A stretch of DNA of 64,000 nt from a virus, in IMG/VR virus record IMGVR_UViG_3300009703_004110, positions 268,271 to 332,270 of that record; one strand, given 5' to 3'. Below are positions 16,197 through 24,375 of the stretch, piece by piece (position 1 is the first letter of the stretch; each line of letters begins with the position of its first letter). Both the position numbers and the translations under genes were made by a program. The notes under the pieces were generated by a model. The model was not told the DNA's origin and made no database searches. It was given only the letters and a program-made list of their open reading frames with translations.

Positions 16197-16655
16197 TTAT
16201 CGGCCCTTGTTTCGTCTCATTCTACGAGACTCAAACTCTCTAAGTTTGCGCTCATATCGCGCCTCAAACATACTATTCCATGCCGCAGAAATCCTACTAA
16301 GAAATCCAACCGGCTCTGTCATATCAACGTCAAGATTTTCGGAACGTTCCATCCATCTATCAATTAATTTCTGGTCTGATGCCGACACCTCCTCTTCTAC
16401 CGTATCAGGTAGACTTTCCGAAGCTGTCATCCATCTTTCAATATCTGCCATATCAGACTGAGAAAGACCGGCCATTGGGTCCGTCTTAAGTCCTTCGTAA
16501 TAAGCAAGAGTGTGCTCAGAACCATCGCCTAAAGCATCAGCTCTACTATTCAGTTCCTCACTGTACGAACCACTTGAGTTGGTTACGAACCTGTCGTATC
16601 TACTATATACGCTGTCCATAAGCCCGCGAAAACTGCCGCGTCCTTCCTCTTTCAT
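16197..16655 (-). CDS. Hypothetical protein, acidic/helical
   Basis: 152 residues, mainly charged, probably helical. Contains a repeated pattern, DIERWMTASESLPD and LIDRWMERSENLDV, about 30 residues apart, which suggests an internal duplication. Ends RRMRRNKGR. It is upstream of the 15709-16164 gene in the same direction. Function unknown. Confidence 0.7.
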   Translation of the reverse strand: MKEEGRGSFRGLMDSVYSRYDRFVTNSSGSYSEELNSRADALGDGSEHTLAYYEGLKTDPMAGLSQSDMADIERWMTASESLPDTVEEEVSASDQKLIDRWMERSENLDVDMTEPVGFLSRISAAWNSMFEARYERKLREFESRRMRRNKGR

Positions 16656-16749
16656 TATTACCTCGCTTTATAATCGGTCGGCCTTTTCAACCTATTACCT
16701 ACCGATTTTTCTTTTTATGACAAGCAATACTCATGCTAATGAGTCTAGG

Positions 16750-17169
16750 CTATACTCTGTCGATGGTAACTGGTACATTACTTTTCTTGGCGATATTGAT
16801 CGTCATATATGTTCCAGAGTACCTTGTCTTTCCGGTCCAAAAAGCGTGCATCTTATCTACTGATGAAACTATAAGTTCATTTCTAACCCTATAGTCATTC
16901 TTACCCTCAGAGCCTTTTGGGGCGTTTATTCTAACATCGCTGTTCTTGATTGATTCCCAATCAACAGCCTTCCTATTGTATGGTACAACTGCAATAACAT
17001 ACAGTCCGCTCTCTTTAGCTTTCTTGGCGACCAAAGCATCGGCGCCTTCACATGCTCCGTGATATACAATAGCGTTATCCGGCAGAGACCTAATCCATGC
17101 CGTAATGGCATCATCTAATAACGGTGTGACTGTTCTTGTTCCGGTCATACCAAACTTAGGCCGTATCAT
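16750..17169 (-). CDS. SLOG-family protein (YspA/DprA-like fold)
   Basis: 139 residues. GMTGTRT near the start and HGACEGADALVAKKAKESG in the middle match the SLOG superfamily, whose members bind nucleotides or nucleotide-derived signals. Next is VVPYNRKAVDW. The family occurs in stress and immunity contexts, but the ligand here is unknown. It overlaps the next gene by 4 bases. Confidence 0.75.
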   Translation of the reverse strand: MIRPKFGMTGTRTVTPLLDDAITAWIRSLPDNAIVYHGACEGADALVAKKAKESGLYVIAVVPYNRKAVDWESIKNSDVRINAPKGSEGKNDYRVRNELIVSSVDKMHAFWTGKTRYSGTYMTINIAKKSNVPVTIDRV

Positions 17170-17531
17170 AATACATCCAAATGATACACAAGCTCTTCCT
17201 GTAGCTTTTTTGGAATATTCGCATGGAATATATCTTCTATCGGAATTTCTTCAAACCCAGGGGTTGACAGAGTATGTCCAGAAAATACAATTCCACTATT
17301 CTTCTTTTCTCTTAAGAGGTGTATTTTATCTGCTATATGATTATGGGCCAGCCACACTGACGTTCCTTTGATTTTGTATAAGCTTAACTTTAGAACCTGG
17401 TTTGGAAGTGCCCTATGTACTCTATGTATTTCCATAGGCTCACCCCAATTGGCATATCCGAAATCTTCTGAAACCTCATCAAACATATGTTTAATTATCT
17501 TTTGTTTTTCAAGGTTATTCAGAAGCTTCAA
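17166..17531 (-). CDS. FNLDLF-family protein
   Basis: About 121 residues from a TTG start at 17531 with GGAGATATAA upstream. The frame also runs on into tRNA-Trp, which cannot be coding. The C-terminus (IPIEDIFHANIPKKLQEELVYHLDVL) fits the motif of a family seen in at least ten other genes here (hydrophobic-P-x-E...h-x-LD-h-h). Function unknown. It is directly downstream of tRNA-Trp. Confidence 0.65.
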   Translation of the reverse strand: MKLLNNLEKQKIIKHMFDEVSEDFGYANWGEPMEIHRVHRALPNQVLKLSLYKIKGTSVWLAHNHIADKIHLLREKKNSGIVFSGHTLSTPGFEEIPIEDIFHANIPKKLQEELVYHLDVL

Positions 17532-17544
17532 TTTATATCTCCAG

Positions 17545-17620
17545 TGGCAACCGCCCAGGGAACCGAATCCCCGCAGCCCCAGGGTTTGGAATCCCAAGTG
17601 TGTCCCAAAGCACAGCGGCT
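17545..17620 (-). tRNA. tRNA-Trp(CCA)
   Basis: Acceptor AGCCGCT/GGCGGTT with G73, as in bacterial tRNA-Trp, anticodon loop TTCCAAA (CCA), encoded CCA end, 76 nt. The 31-39 pair is A-C, and the T-arm fits best with an 8-nt loop (ATTCGGTT), so the molecule is atypical. Confidence 0.8.
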
Positions 17621-17627
17621 ATATGCT

Positions 17628-18014
17628 TTATACGAAGAGATCTAAATTAAACAGAAAAGTTTCTTTATCTTTTTCATCAATAATTTGCTCAAGAATATCC
17701 TGAGCATCTAATGATCCTTCCCTTAGCCCGCAGTCCTGCTCAACTATTACGTGATACCACCGAATTCGTCCACCTTCTCGAACCTCTATCCAAATAGAGG
17801 GATCGCTTTTAAGCTCAATAGAGAACTTTGTCAGATGCATATAGAACTCATATACAAGATCGTTTTCTGACATTAATTCATAATCAAGTTCTGTTTTCAC
17901 TTTACTAGTGGAAACTCTGATACTTTTCGGATTGAATAAGCCGGTATCAAAATACCGGCTTATCTTTTTAATCTTGCCACAGGCACTATGAAACTTGGCG
18001 TCCCATAGCATCAT
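17628..18014 (-). CDS. FNLDLF-family protein
   Basis: 128 residues; the ATG overlaps the infC stop as ATGA. The C-terminal end (LEQIIDEKDKETFLFNLDLFV) is the clearest example of the family motif. The middle contains WIEVREGGRIRWYHVIVE, likely beta strands. Together with 17166-17531 it flanks tRNA-Trp. Function unknown. Confidence 0.7.
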   Translation of the reverse strand: MMLWDAKFHSACGKIKKISRYFDTGLFNPKSIRVSTSKVKTELDYELMSENDLVYEFYMHLTKFSIELKSDPSIWIEVREGGRIRWYHVIVEQDCGLREGSLDAQDILEQIIDEKDKETFLFNLDLFV

Positions 18015-18520
18015 CGAGGGACGAAAGTTAATGTCATAAAGCGTCCGCTCATTCTTGGCGGCTGGTCTACAACGGCAACGTCTTCCACTAACGCGATAAG
18101 ATCATTGCATCTTTCACGTCCAATATCAATGTGACGCATATCCGCACCCTTAAACTTCATAGCAACCTTAACTTGGTTTCCTTTGCTAATGAAGTTCTTA
18201 ATTTGGTTAGCTCGGACGTTTAAGTCTCCGTCAGCTATCCTCGGACTCATGCGAACTTCTTTCATCTTAACCCTTGTTGAAGATGCCTTTGTTGCCTTTT
18301 GCTTCTTCTTTCGGTCATAGACGTGCTTGCCCCAATCCATAAGCTTGCACACCGGGACTTGTGCATCTGATACTCTTACCAAATCTAAGCTTCTATCTGC
18401 TGCTAATTTAATAGCATCATCACGTAGAAACTCTCCCATCTTTTTTCCGTGCTCATCAATTACGAGCACCCTTCTTGCTTTAATGTTGTAATTGATTTGC
18501 TGAACATTTTTCTTGATCAA
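18011..18520 (-). CDS. infC: Translation initiation factor IF3
   Basis: IF3 binds the 30S subunit, rejects wrong initiator complexes and prevents 70S assembly. About 170 residues with both domains: INYNIKARRVLVID and VPVCKLMDWGK in the N-terminal domain, then a basic linker, and VKEVRMSPRI-like, GNQVKVAMKFKGADMRH in the C-terminal domain. The start is TTG at 18520, which overlaps the stop of the oxygenase gene as TTGA and has AGGGAG upstream. A longer frame to 18625 would lie inside that gene. Non-AUG starts are typical for infC and allow self-control. Confidence 0.93.
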   Translation of the reverse strand: MIKKNVQQINYNIKARRVLVIDEHGKKMGEFLRDDAIKLAADRSLDLVRVSDAQVPVCKLMDWGKHVYDRKKKQKATKASSTRVKMKEVRMSPRIADGDLNVRANQIKNFISKGNQVKVAMKFKGADMRHIDIGRERCNDLIALVEDVAVVDQPPRMSGRFMTLTFVPR

Positions 18521-19005
18521 ACTGGATTCTCCCTGAGAATTGTTGAAATTGTTATGGCATACTGAGTGCCATCTTTCATTGGATACATACAATACTTTGG
18601 GCCCATTGAATATCCATTTGTACACTGTTGAACAATGATATCTCCCGGCCTAATTTCTTCTACCGTCTCATCAAATTTATATTGACAAGATTCGAAGTTT
18701 CCCATAACTAATGTTACGGACTCTCCGACAGTATTTCTTGAATCAATATGTGGTATTACATAGTCTCCAACCTCAAGCTTCCTGATTGTTACAGTATTAA
18801 AATTCTGCTCTATTTCTAAGATATCAATTATAGCTGTGACAGCTTTGAAAACAAGTGGGTTAATATCTTCGTTGTCTTCATTATATCTAATAGCAGTATG
18901 TCTACCTTCCCAGCTTACACCAGTATATGTCAGGTCTTCTATTTTGGATATAACGTAATTTTGCTGTCTTGTGTTTAATTTGCTTCTTATAATTCTGTGC
19001 TTCAT
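18517..19005 (-). CDS. 2OG-Fe(II) oxygenase-like protein
   Basis: 162 residues. GDYVIPHIDSRN supplies the HxD part of the iron site, RPGDIIV follows, and the C-terminus ends in an ITIST strand, as in AlkB- and prolyl-hydroxylase-like enzymes. The distal His and the 2OG-binding Arg are not clearly in place, so activity is uncertain. It is translationally coupled to infC by a 4-base overlap. Confidence 0.6.
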   Translation of the reverse strand: MKHRIIRSKLNTRQQNYVISKIEDLTYTGVSWEGRHTAIRYNEDNEDINPLVFKAVTAIIDILEIEQNFNTVTIRKLEVGDYVIPHIDSRNTVGESVTLVMGNFESCQYKFDETVEEIRPGDIIVQQCTNGYSMGPKYCMYPMKDGTQYAITISTILRENPV

Positions 19006-19136
19006 AAAATGTCCATTTGTATAATATTAGATGTTAATTTTGCAGACCGATACATCGTATCCACTATGAATATTATACGTTTTTGAGAACACTTTTCCAA
19101 TCCCACAACAGGATATTACCTTCCCGATTTTCTTTC

Positions 19137-20090
19137 TTACTCGGCCTGCCATTCCCACTTGTAGCGGGTTTGATGGCTGCGGTAGTAACTGTATTCACCA
19201 TAGTGATTATTGTTACCGCGAGCCACCAAGTCTTCAAACGCCTGCTTGTCATCACGGTGGTCTCTGTAAAGCTCCACGAACATCATAACCATATGACATA
19301 GATGATGTTGATTAGCAGGATTCGGCAACCAAGCCTGAGTGTACTGCCCACGATAGTTTTTGCTATAGTGTTTACCATCACCCCTTATACTTACGGGCCG
19401 CCCATGTCTGTAGAAATCTAAAAACTTTTCTACGTTATGCACGCCAAGCAAAAGCTCTAGCTCGCCAGTTTTATGATACGGTACATACTTCATAGCAGAA
19501 GTAGATTCGCCATATAGCTTATGGGTTACTACTTCTTCGTAGACATACCAAGTAACGTACTTCTTGTGACGCTTTAGCATATCGTTTAGTTTACGATGTG
19601 CCCAGGAGTCTTCAAGTATTTCCTGCATTACTTTGCGAATATCGGCGGCGGCAAAAACTTCTCTTGTATCTCTATGGCGGTAACTGTATCTCCAGCTATA
19701 CGGGTTCTTATCGAAACCGTCTATCCACTCTAAATGAGAATAGGCGTGCTCAATAATTACGCCCTTACCTTTAATGACGCCTTTGATGTAGTCCATCTTT
19801 TCGCCATCGGGAATGTCTTTTGCCTTTACTTCTGCCCAATGACAGAAGTGATTGGTCTTATCAGCGCCACGTCTATCTGCAACGATCCAGCTTCTTTCGT
19901 GCTCGCCATCGTCCCAAAAATCAGTGTCGTCGTCCAACCAATCTTCTTCGCTTCTAATTTCACTCAATGCTTGACGTGCGTTTCTACGCAATCGTCTGTT
20001 TAATTTGGCCTTTCCTAAGCGGGCGGATCTGCGCCTACTGGAAGGTAAGATGCTTCTTACCATTTGACGTACTTTTTCGTCGCCGTACAT
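19137..20090 (-). CDS. Hypothetical protein, basic start
   Basis: 317 residues from ATG 20090, chosen because GGAGG lies 6 bases upstream. The first 40 residues are very basic (SSRRRSARLGKAKLNRRLRR), followed by an acidic run (DWLDDDTDFWDDGEHE), then a His/Tyr/Trp-rich globular part. No known family. The basic tail could bind RNA or DNA. Its leader contains a 10-bp hairpin. Confidence 0.75.
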   Translation of the reverse strand: MYGDEKVRQMVRSILPSSRRRSARLGKAKLNRRLRRNARQALSEIRSEEDWLDDDTDFWDDGEHERSWIVADRRGADKTNHFCHWAEVKAKDIPDGEKMDYIKGVIKGKGVIIEHAYSHLEWIDGFDKNPYSWRYSYRHRDTREVFAAADIRKVMQEILEDSWAHRKLNDMLKRHKKYVTWYVYEEVVTHKLYGESTSAMKYVPYHKTGELELLLGVHNVEKFLDFYRHGRPVSIRGDGKHYSKNYRGQYTQAWLPNPANQHHLCHMVMMFVELYRDHRDDKQAFEDLVARGNNNHYGEYSYYRSHQTRYKWEWQAE

Positions 20091-20108
20091 ACGATCCTCC
20101 AATCGTTC

Positions 20109-20153
20109 GTTCTCTTGGAGGAATTTCAGATATTATTTTATATCCAAGAGAAC
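20109..20153. promoter_or_regulatory. 10-bp inverted repeat in leader
   Basis: GTTCTCTTGG (20109-20118) and CCAAGAGAAC (20144-20153) are perfect inverted repeats just upstream of the gene starting at 20090. The loop is 25 nt and very A+T-rich. It may be an operator or mRNA hairpin. A second short palindrome, CACACTA/TAGTGTG, lies at 20166-20184. The stretch 20091-20220 contains no gene. Confidence 0.55.
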
Positions 20154-20220
20154 TTAATCATAATGCACACTAGTATTTAGTGTGTTAATCTTTGTCGTCT
20201 TAGATAGGTGTAAGCGCATC

Positions 20221-20463
20221 TTACTCTCCGTAAATTAGGATCTCATCGAAATCCTTATGAAACATTACGAGCCTGACTCCATCATACTTAATTACATAAT
20301 GTACGCCAGATTCTTCATCTGGATCAGGATCGATAGAATGTATTGGTAATTTTTCTGGCATTATAGCCAATAGATTGGGTATCTTAGAAGCGGTAAACTC
20401 AAGCATACTTAGCCACACTTTTAATTTAGGGACTAAGTATCCTAAAACTACATCTTCTTTCAT
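20221..20463 (-). CDS. Small hypothetical protein
   Basis: About 80 residues from ATG 20463, which has AGAGGAATCT upstream. The open frame extends into the tRNA at 20502 and is therefore cut here. Ends MFHKDFDEILIYGE. No known family. Confidence 0.6.
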   Translation of the reverse strand: MKEDVVLGYLVPKLKVWLSMLEFTASKIPNLLAIMPEKLPIHSIDPDPDEESGVHYVIKYDGVRLVMFHKDFDEILIYGE

Positions 20464-20501
20464 AGATTCCTCTGGTGGCTTTATAGCTGCAATTTTAAAA
20501 A

Positions 20502-20578
20502 TGGTAGCTCCGGTGAGATTCGAACTCACGATACACAGGATATGAACCTGCTGCCTTAGACCTCTTGGCTACGGAGCT
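20502..20578 (-). tRNA. tRNA with CAT anticodon (Met or Ile2)
   Basis: Acceptor AGCTCCG/CGGAGCT, D-stem GCC/GGC, anticodon stem GCAGG/CCTGT with loop TTCATAT, T-arm GTGAG/CTCAC, A73, CCA. Complete and regular. CAT reads AUG, or AUA if C34 is changed to lysidine; the sequence alone does not decide. Confidence 0.93.
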
Positions 20579-20614
20579 ATATATATCCAATAGTACTAAG
20601 GATGCGAAAGGGAA

Positions 20615-20920
20615 TCAACCCCAAGTTGCTGATACAAGATAATGTCCAGGTTCAAGGTGCCCCTTTTTAATCAAGGCCATTATCATCATATTTAAACTTA
20701 CAGTTCCGTCAGAATAGTCCGTCATTTCGGTGACAGCTTCGTCTACCCACTTCTGACGTGATTTAATTATATCACTCGTACAATCGAACAGAGTTTCTCC
20801 GCCGCTATCGTGCCCAGCAATTTCATCTTCATATGGTTCACATGTGAATCCGAAATGCTCCTTGGCTAATGATAGAATATCTTCTATATCCGTCCAATAT
20901 ACTTCTAGTCTCTTTATCAT
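20615..20920 (-). CDS. Small hypothetical protein
   Basis: 101 residues (MIKRLEVYWTDIEDILSLAKEHFGF...); its ATG overlaps the stop of the release-factor gene. Acidic and mostly helical. No recognised family. Confidence 0.65.
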   Translation of the reverse strand: MIKRLEVYWTDIEDILSLAKEHFGFTCEPYEDEIAGHDSGGETLFDCTSDIIKSRQKWVDEAVTEMTDYSDGTVSLNMMIMALIKKGHLEPGHYLVSATWG

Positions 20921-21603
20921 TTGTTTAATTCCCCAAGCTGGCCTCTAGAGTAAGCTTTGTACGTAATAGTTTTATCATTGATGTGATCATAAACTTTGCC
21001 AGCTTGAACTCTAATGGTTCTAATCTTTTCTTCGCCTCTGCCTCCAGAACCAACTTGTTGCTTACGCTTACTTCTTCTGTTCAAATAAGCCTCTCTGTCA
21101 GCTATGGCTTGTAACTTTGCAGAAATAACGCTGAGTGCATTTTCTTTATTCTGCTTTTGACTACGTTCAGATTCGCATCGCACAATAATCCCTGTTGGCT
21201 TATGCTTAATCTGAACAGCAGAGTCAGTCACATTTCTATGTTGTCCGCCAGCACCAGAACCTCGGGCAGTCTTTATTTCAAGCTCATCCTTTCTAAAGGA
21301 TAATTGTTCAGCCTTTTGAGATTCTGGCAGCACGGCGACAGTAATCGTAGAGGTGTGCACCCTTCCTTTACGTTCAGTAGGCGGGACCCTTTGCCACCTT
21401 ATAATTCCCGATTCTTTCTGAAATAACTTACCGGCATTTTTTCCGATAACTTTAAATATAATAATTCCATCCCTACATGTAATCAAATCTATATCTAACT
21501 TATTTCTTTTTGCATACTTACAATAAATTTTGAATTGAATCTTCACTAGATCTTTTGAATCTGATCCGCCTTCGCCCGCTCTTATTTCTATAATTAATGT
21601 CAT
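20917..21603 (-). CDS. prfA: Peptide chain release factor, RF1-type, without domain 1
   Basis: 228 residues covering domains 2-4 of class I release factors: EIRAGEGGSDSKDL at the start, codon-recognition loop RVPPTERKGRVHTS with PxT (PPT) as in RF1, which reads UAA and UAG, and GAGGQHRN with the catalytic GGQ. The N-terminal domain of normal RF1 (about 130 residues) is missing. RF2 would have SPF instead of PxT. A UAG-reading release factor in a phage that also has an amber suppressor tRNA means the two can compete. Confidence 0.88.
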   Translation of the reverse strand: MTLIIEIRAGEGGSDSKDLVKIQFKIYCKYAKRNKLDIDLITCRDGIIIFKVIGKNAGKLFQKESGIIRWQRVPPTERKGRVHTSTITVAVLPESQKAEQLSFRKDELEIKTARGSGAGGQHRNVTDSAVQIKHKPTGIIVRCESERSQKQNKENALSVISAKLQAIADREAYLNRRSKRKQQVGSGGRGEEKIRTIRVQAGKVYDHINDKTITYKAYSRGQLGELNK

Positions 21604-21662
21604 AATAATTCCTATGTAGTTGAAAATCTATTTTTATTTCTACAATATATAAAGGAGTTATT

Positions 21663-21800
21663 ATGAAACTAACTGAACGCCAAACTAAAATTATCAATGG
21701 ATTGATGCTTGGCGATGGAAATATCACTAAGCGTGGAAATGGGAATGGAAGACTTAGAATAAATCGTAGTTTCTCAACTTTATTTACTTATACTATATAG
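21663..21800 (+). pseudogene. LAGLIDADG endonuclease fragment
   Basis: A 45-residue plus-strand frame with a perfect AAAGGAG upstream: MKLTERQTKIINGLMLGDGN. GLMLGDG is the first LAGLIDADG helix of homing endonucleases. The frame ends soon after inside the 3' end of the opposite gene, so only the N-terminus remains. Confidence 0.65.
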
Positions 21801-22505
21801 CTTCTTCTCAAGCAAGGCCAAAAGTTTCTTATTCTTTGTCCCAAGTAAGAAAGGTAATTTATCCAGCGGAGCCCTTTCTATCAACATTTTTTGAACAACT
21901 ATAGCTCTTGACTTCCAAAATATCTCTAACTTATCCAATTCCTCATCTGCAATTAATGCCTCCATTACTTGGACCTTTTCTTTGCCAGAAAAATACCCTC
22001 TAAGAAACAGCTTAATTACATCTTCATCTTTGTGAAGATCGTTTTCTATGACCCAACCAATTAAGCCAAATCTACAATTGGTGTTGAGATTGCCTCTATT
22101 AGTTTTAAACTCCTTTGAAGTAACCAGGCCTAGTAAGTCTTTTATTGATTCGTGCTTTAAAGCAATATCGAATATTTCATCGAATACTTTTACTCTCTCT
22201 CCTTTTCCGTACCAGTCATATCTACCTTTTGCTTCCGTTCGATGCTTTCCCCATCCATAACCACCTTGATAATAATGTCGCTGGTTATCAATGTCAAGAG
22301 ATAGAATAAGAAGTCTTTCGGTAGCTCTATCAATATTGAATACGCCATCAGGAGCTAGGAACTCCTCAAGGCCGTCCACTGTTGGTATGGAGTAGCAACG
22401 CAACAAATGACCCAAGTCTTCCGGAAGCCACCCTTGACCATGATTATAATTTATTCGTCGTGCTAACTGGATGATGTGCTCTTCTGATAGAGTAAATTCT
22501 GTCAT
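21780..22505 (-). CDS. Hypothetical protein coupled to thioredoxin
   Basis: 241 residues, largely helical, no known motifs. The ATG overlaps the thioredoxin stop (ATGA), so it is probably translated with it. The C-terminus (LLGTKNKKLLALLEKKLYSISK) looks like a helix. The 3' end overlaps the plus-strand LAGLIDADG fragment by about 20 bases. Confidence 0.7.
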   Translation of the reverse strand: MTEFTLSEEHIIQLARRINYNHGQGWLPEDLGHLLRCYSIPTVDGLEEFLAPDGVFNIDRATERLLILSLDIDNQRHYYQGGYGWGKHRTEAKGRYDWYGKGERVKVFDEIFDIALKHESIKDLLGLVTSKEFKTNRGNLNTNCRFGLIGWVIENDLHKDEDVIKLFLRGYFSGKEKVQVMEALIADEELDKLEIFWKSRAIVVQKMLIERAPLDKLPFLLGTKNKKLLALLEKKLYSISK

Positions 22506-22816
22506 ACTATATAATGATCCGTTACAAAGTTCTCAAGACCTTGAGAGCCTGCGTGTCGCCCAACCTCTACTCCGTCCCTAAAGGCAATGATAGTTGGAAT
22601 ACTACGTATCCCTGCTTCTTTTGCAGTCTTTCTTGACACGCCAGTATCTGCCTTCAAGAAAGTTGCCTCTTCATATACTTCAGATAGCTCTTCATATTGT
22701 GGCGCTAATGCTTTGCACGGCCCACACCATTCGGCCCAAAAGTCTACAAATACTAGACCTTTTGATTTCGTTACTTTTACTTCAAAGGTTTTATCCGTTA
22801 CTGCTTCTACTGACAT
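22502..22816 (-). CDS. trxA: Thioredoxin
   Basis: 104 residues with the WCGPC redox site at 30-34 and the cis-proline stretch RSIPTIIAF near 74, the normal thioredoxin length and layout. It donates electrons to ribonucleotide reductase and other enzymes, and T7-type phages use host thioredoxin in DNA replication. Which role applies here cannot be told. Confidence 0.95.
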   Translation of the reverse strand: MSVEAVTDKTFEVKVTKSKGLVFVDFWAEWCGPCKALAPQYEELSEVYEEATFLKADTGVSRKTAKEAGIRSIPTIIAFRDGVEVGRHAGSQGLENFVTDHYIV

Positions 22817-22827
22817 TAATTTCCCTC

Positions 22828-23424
22828 TTATTGCTTGACGTTTTTATTTTGCCTGCAAAAAGTTGATGTTTGGCTATGGCAATTCGGACAAAGCAATCTT
22901 AAGTTACTTATTTCATTATTGTTTGGTATTCCATCTATATGGTCTAATTGCAATACTAATTTTTTATTCTGCCATTTGCTAATATTACACACTGAGCAGT
23001 TATATTTTAAAAGACCTGCCGTTAAAAGCCTTTTCTTCAAAGAGTCGCGACTTTTGTATGGGCTATCTTTGACCAAAATTTCACTTAAATTATACTTATA
23101 TGTTATACGATTCTTTTGCCAACTACCAAAATGCGATATATCGATATTTAGCTCGCTAATATAGCGATCTATTGTTTGAAAATTTCCAGACGCATTAGGG
23201 CTTAGTCCCAATTTTTTAATTACATCAGTTTTAGTTACAGATGCTTTCACTGCTTCGATTAAGTCATCATCAGTCCATGTTCTTTGCGCCCCACGCTTAT
23301 CTCCGCTCATTCCGTATTTTTTCAAATAAAATCTAACCGTAGAGTATCCCGCCCCCATTTTTTCGGCAATTTCTTTTATAGTCTTACATTCTTTCCTATA
23401 TTTCATCAAAGCTTGCTTGTCCAT
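22828..23424 (-). CDS. HNH endonuclease with N-terminal HTH
   Basis: 198 residues from ATG 23424, with GGGAG 8 bases upstream; the longer frame would enter tRNA-Phe. The N-terminal region (TIKEIAEKMGAGYSTVRFYLKKYG) is helix-turn-helix. The C-terminal region has CSVCNISKW, LQLDHIDG, LRLLCPNCHSQT, an HNH site with four zinc cysteines. Related to the HNH proteins at 62.2 and 63.2 kb. Sits directly downstream of tRNA-Phe. Confidence 0.9.
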   Translation of the reverse strand: MDKQALMKYRKECKTIKEIAEKMGAGYSTVRFYLKKYGMSGDKRGAQRTWTDDDLIEAVKASVTKTDVIKKLGLSPNASGNFQTIDRYISELNIDISHFGSWQKNRITYKYNLSEILVKDSPYKSRDSLKKRLLTAGLLKYNCSVCNISKWQNKKLVLQLDHIDGIPNNNEISNLRLLCPNCHSQTSTFCRQNKNVKQ

Positions 23425-23469
23425 ATTAGCTCTCCCTATATTAGCTAATATATTAATAGACGGGATATA

Positions 23470-23545
23470 TGGTGGACTGAGACGGAATCGAACCGCCGAC
23501 GCGAGGATCTTCAATCCTCCGCTCTACCGACTGAGCTATCAATCC
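23470..23545 (-). tRNA. tRNA-Phe(GAA)
   Basis: Fully regular cloverleaf: acceptor GGATTGA/TCAGTCC, D-stem GCTC/GAGC, anticodon stem GAGGA/TCCTC with loop TTGAAGA (GAA), T-arm GGCGG/CCGTC with TTCGATT, A73 and CCA. Confidence 0.96.
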
Positions 23546-23575
23546 ATACAAATTGTATTATTAACGGAGATTGAT

Positions 23576-24115
23576 ATGATTAGAGACTTTGAATTTATCG
23601 GCCTTGAGTTTGGCTGCGGAAATACTCCAGCTAAGCCAGAATATTACGGAGTTGATATCAGAGGCTTTGAAAGTGTTAAGTATGTATGTAACGCCTGGGA
23701 TATAACAGACCACGTTGAGCCTGAATCAATAGACGATATATATAGCAAACATTTTCTCGAGCATCTAACTTTTTATGATGCTAACCGAACTCTCGAAAGT
23801 TGGTATAAGATTTTAAAAAAGAAAGGTACTCTTCATGTTATTGTTCCTGACTTAATATATCATATAAATCAATTTTTAGATCCAAATAGAACCAGACGAA
23901 TGAAAGTCAAGAAAGGAATCTGGACCGTCGAAGATATGGCTGGATTTGGATTTTGGGGATTTCAAAGACAAGCTGAACTTGGAGAGACTTGGGATATACA
24001 CAAGTCTGGTTATGACTTTGACCTTCTAAAAAGAAAGCTTATAGAGCATGGGTTTCATAAAGTCACGCGACTTGAAGCCGGAAGGGAACACCTCTCTGTT
24101 ATCGCATATAAATAA
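23576..24115 (+). CDS. SAM-dependent methyltransferase
   Basis: 179 residues on the plus strand from ATG 23576 (GGAG upstream). FIGLEFGCGNTP is the SAM-binding glycine motif, GVDIRG the acidic strand, and HFLEHLT the post-strand 4 motif of class I methyltransferases. It is a paralogue of the protein at 34711-35289, which has the same pattern (LHLGCGPKK, VLEHF). Substrate unknown; phage enzymes of this type may modify sugars, tRNA or nucleic acids. It runs opposite to its neighbours. Confidence 0.85.
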   Translation: MIRDFEFIGLEFGCGNTPAKPEYYGVDIRGFESVKYVCNAWDITDHVEPESIDDIYSKHFLEHLTFYDANRTLESWYKILKKKGTLHVIVPDLIYHINQFLDPNRTRRMKVKKGIWTVEDMAGFGFWGFQRQAELGETWDIHKSGYDFDLLKRKLIEHGFHKVTRLEAGREHLSVIAYK

Positions 24116-24193
24116 TGGTCCGAGCGGCAGGAGTTGAACCTGCAATAAGCCTGCTTCCAAAGCAGGTAACCGCGCCACATGGATCGCGCCCGG
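24116..24193 (-). tRNA. tRNA-Pro(TGG)
   Basis: Acceptor CCGGGCG/CGCTCGG, anticodon stem CCTGC/GCAGG with loop TTTGGAA (TGG), T-arm GCAGG/CCTGC with TTCAACT, A73, CCA. The D-arm region is poor (ATCC/GGTT with a mismatch). Confidence 0.85.
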
Positions 24194-24238
24194 ATATGGG
24201 TGCGAAGTCGTCCTATTTCACTTTTGTCTTAAGGCAGG

Positions 24239-24303
24239 GGAAAGTGTTCCTTTCCCGAGAGGGCGACTCCTCACCTAATAAATCGCTCGCTGCTCGGGAA
24301 AGG
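24239..24303 (-). promoter_or_regulatory. Mutually exclusive hairpins
   Basis: CTCGGGAAAGG (minus strand of 24249-24259) can pair with CCTTTCCCGAG (minus strand of 24293-24303) over 11 bp, or with the adjacent CTTTCCC further downstream. The two folds exclude each other, as in attenuators. The first fold contains the stop of the small gene at 24271-24375. Confidence 0.5.
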
Positions 24304-24375
24304 TGCAAACTTAGCACTATGCGCCACATACTCTGCCTCGTATTTGATTCCGTTATTTATGATGTAATGCAACAT
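24271..24375 (-). CDS. Small hypothetical protein
   Basis: 34 residues from ATG 24375 with GGAGAACAACT upstream (MLHYIINNGIKYEAEY...). The start resembles that of the 84-569 protein (MHYVIQGRILCG). It ends inside a long inverted repeat. The rest of 24194-24450 has no other gene. Confidence 0.5.
   Translation of the reverse strand: MLHYIINNGIKYEAEYVAHSAKFAPFPSSERFIR

Noticed and set aside
18521-18625. Longer IF3 starting at 18625
   Set aside because: The extra 35 residues overlap the oxygenase gene in another frame and do not resemble IF3; TTG 18520 fits the family start.
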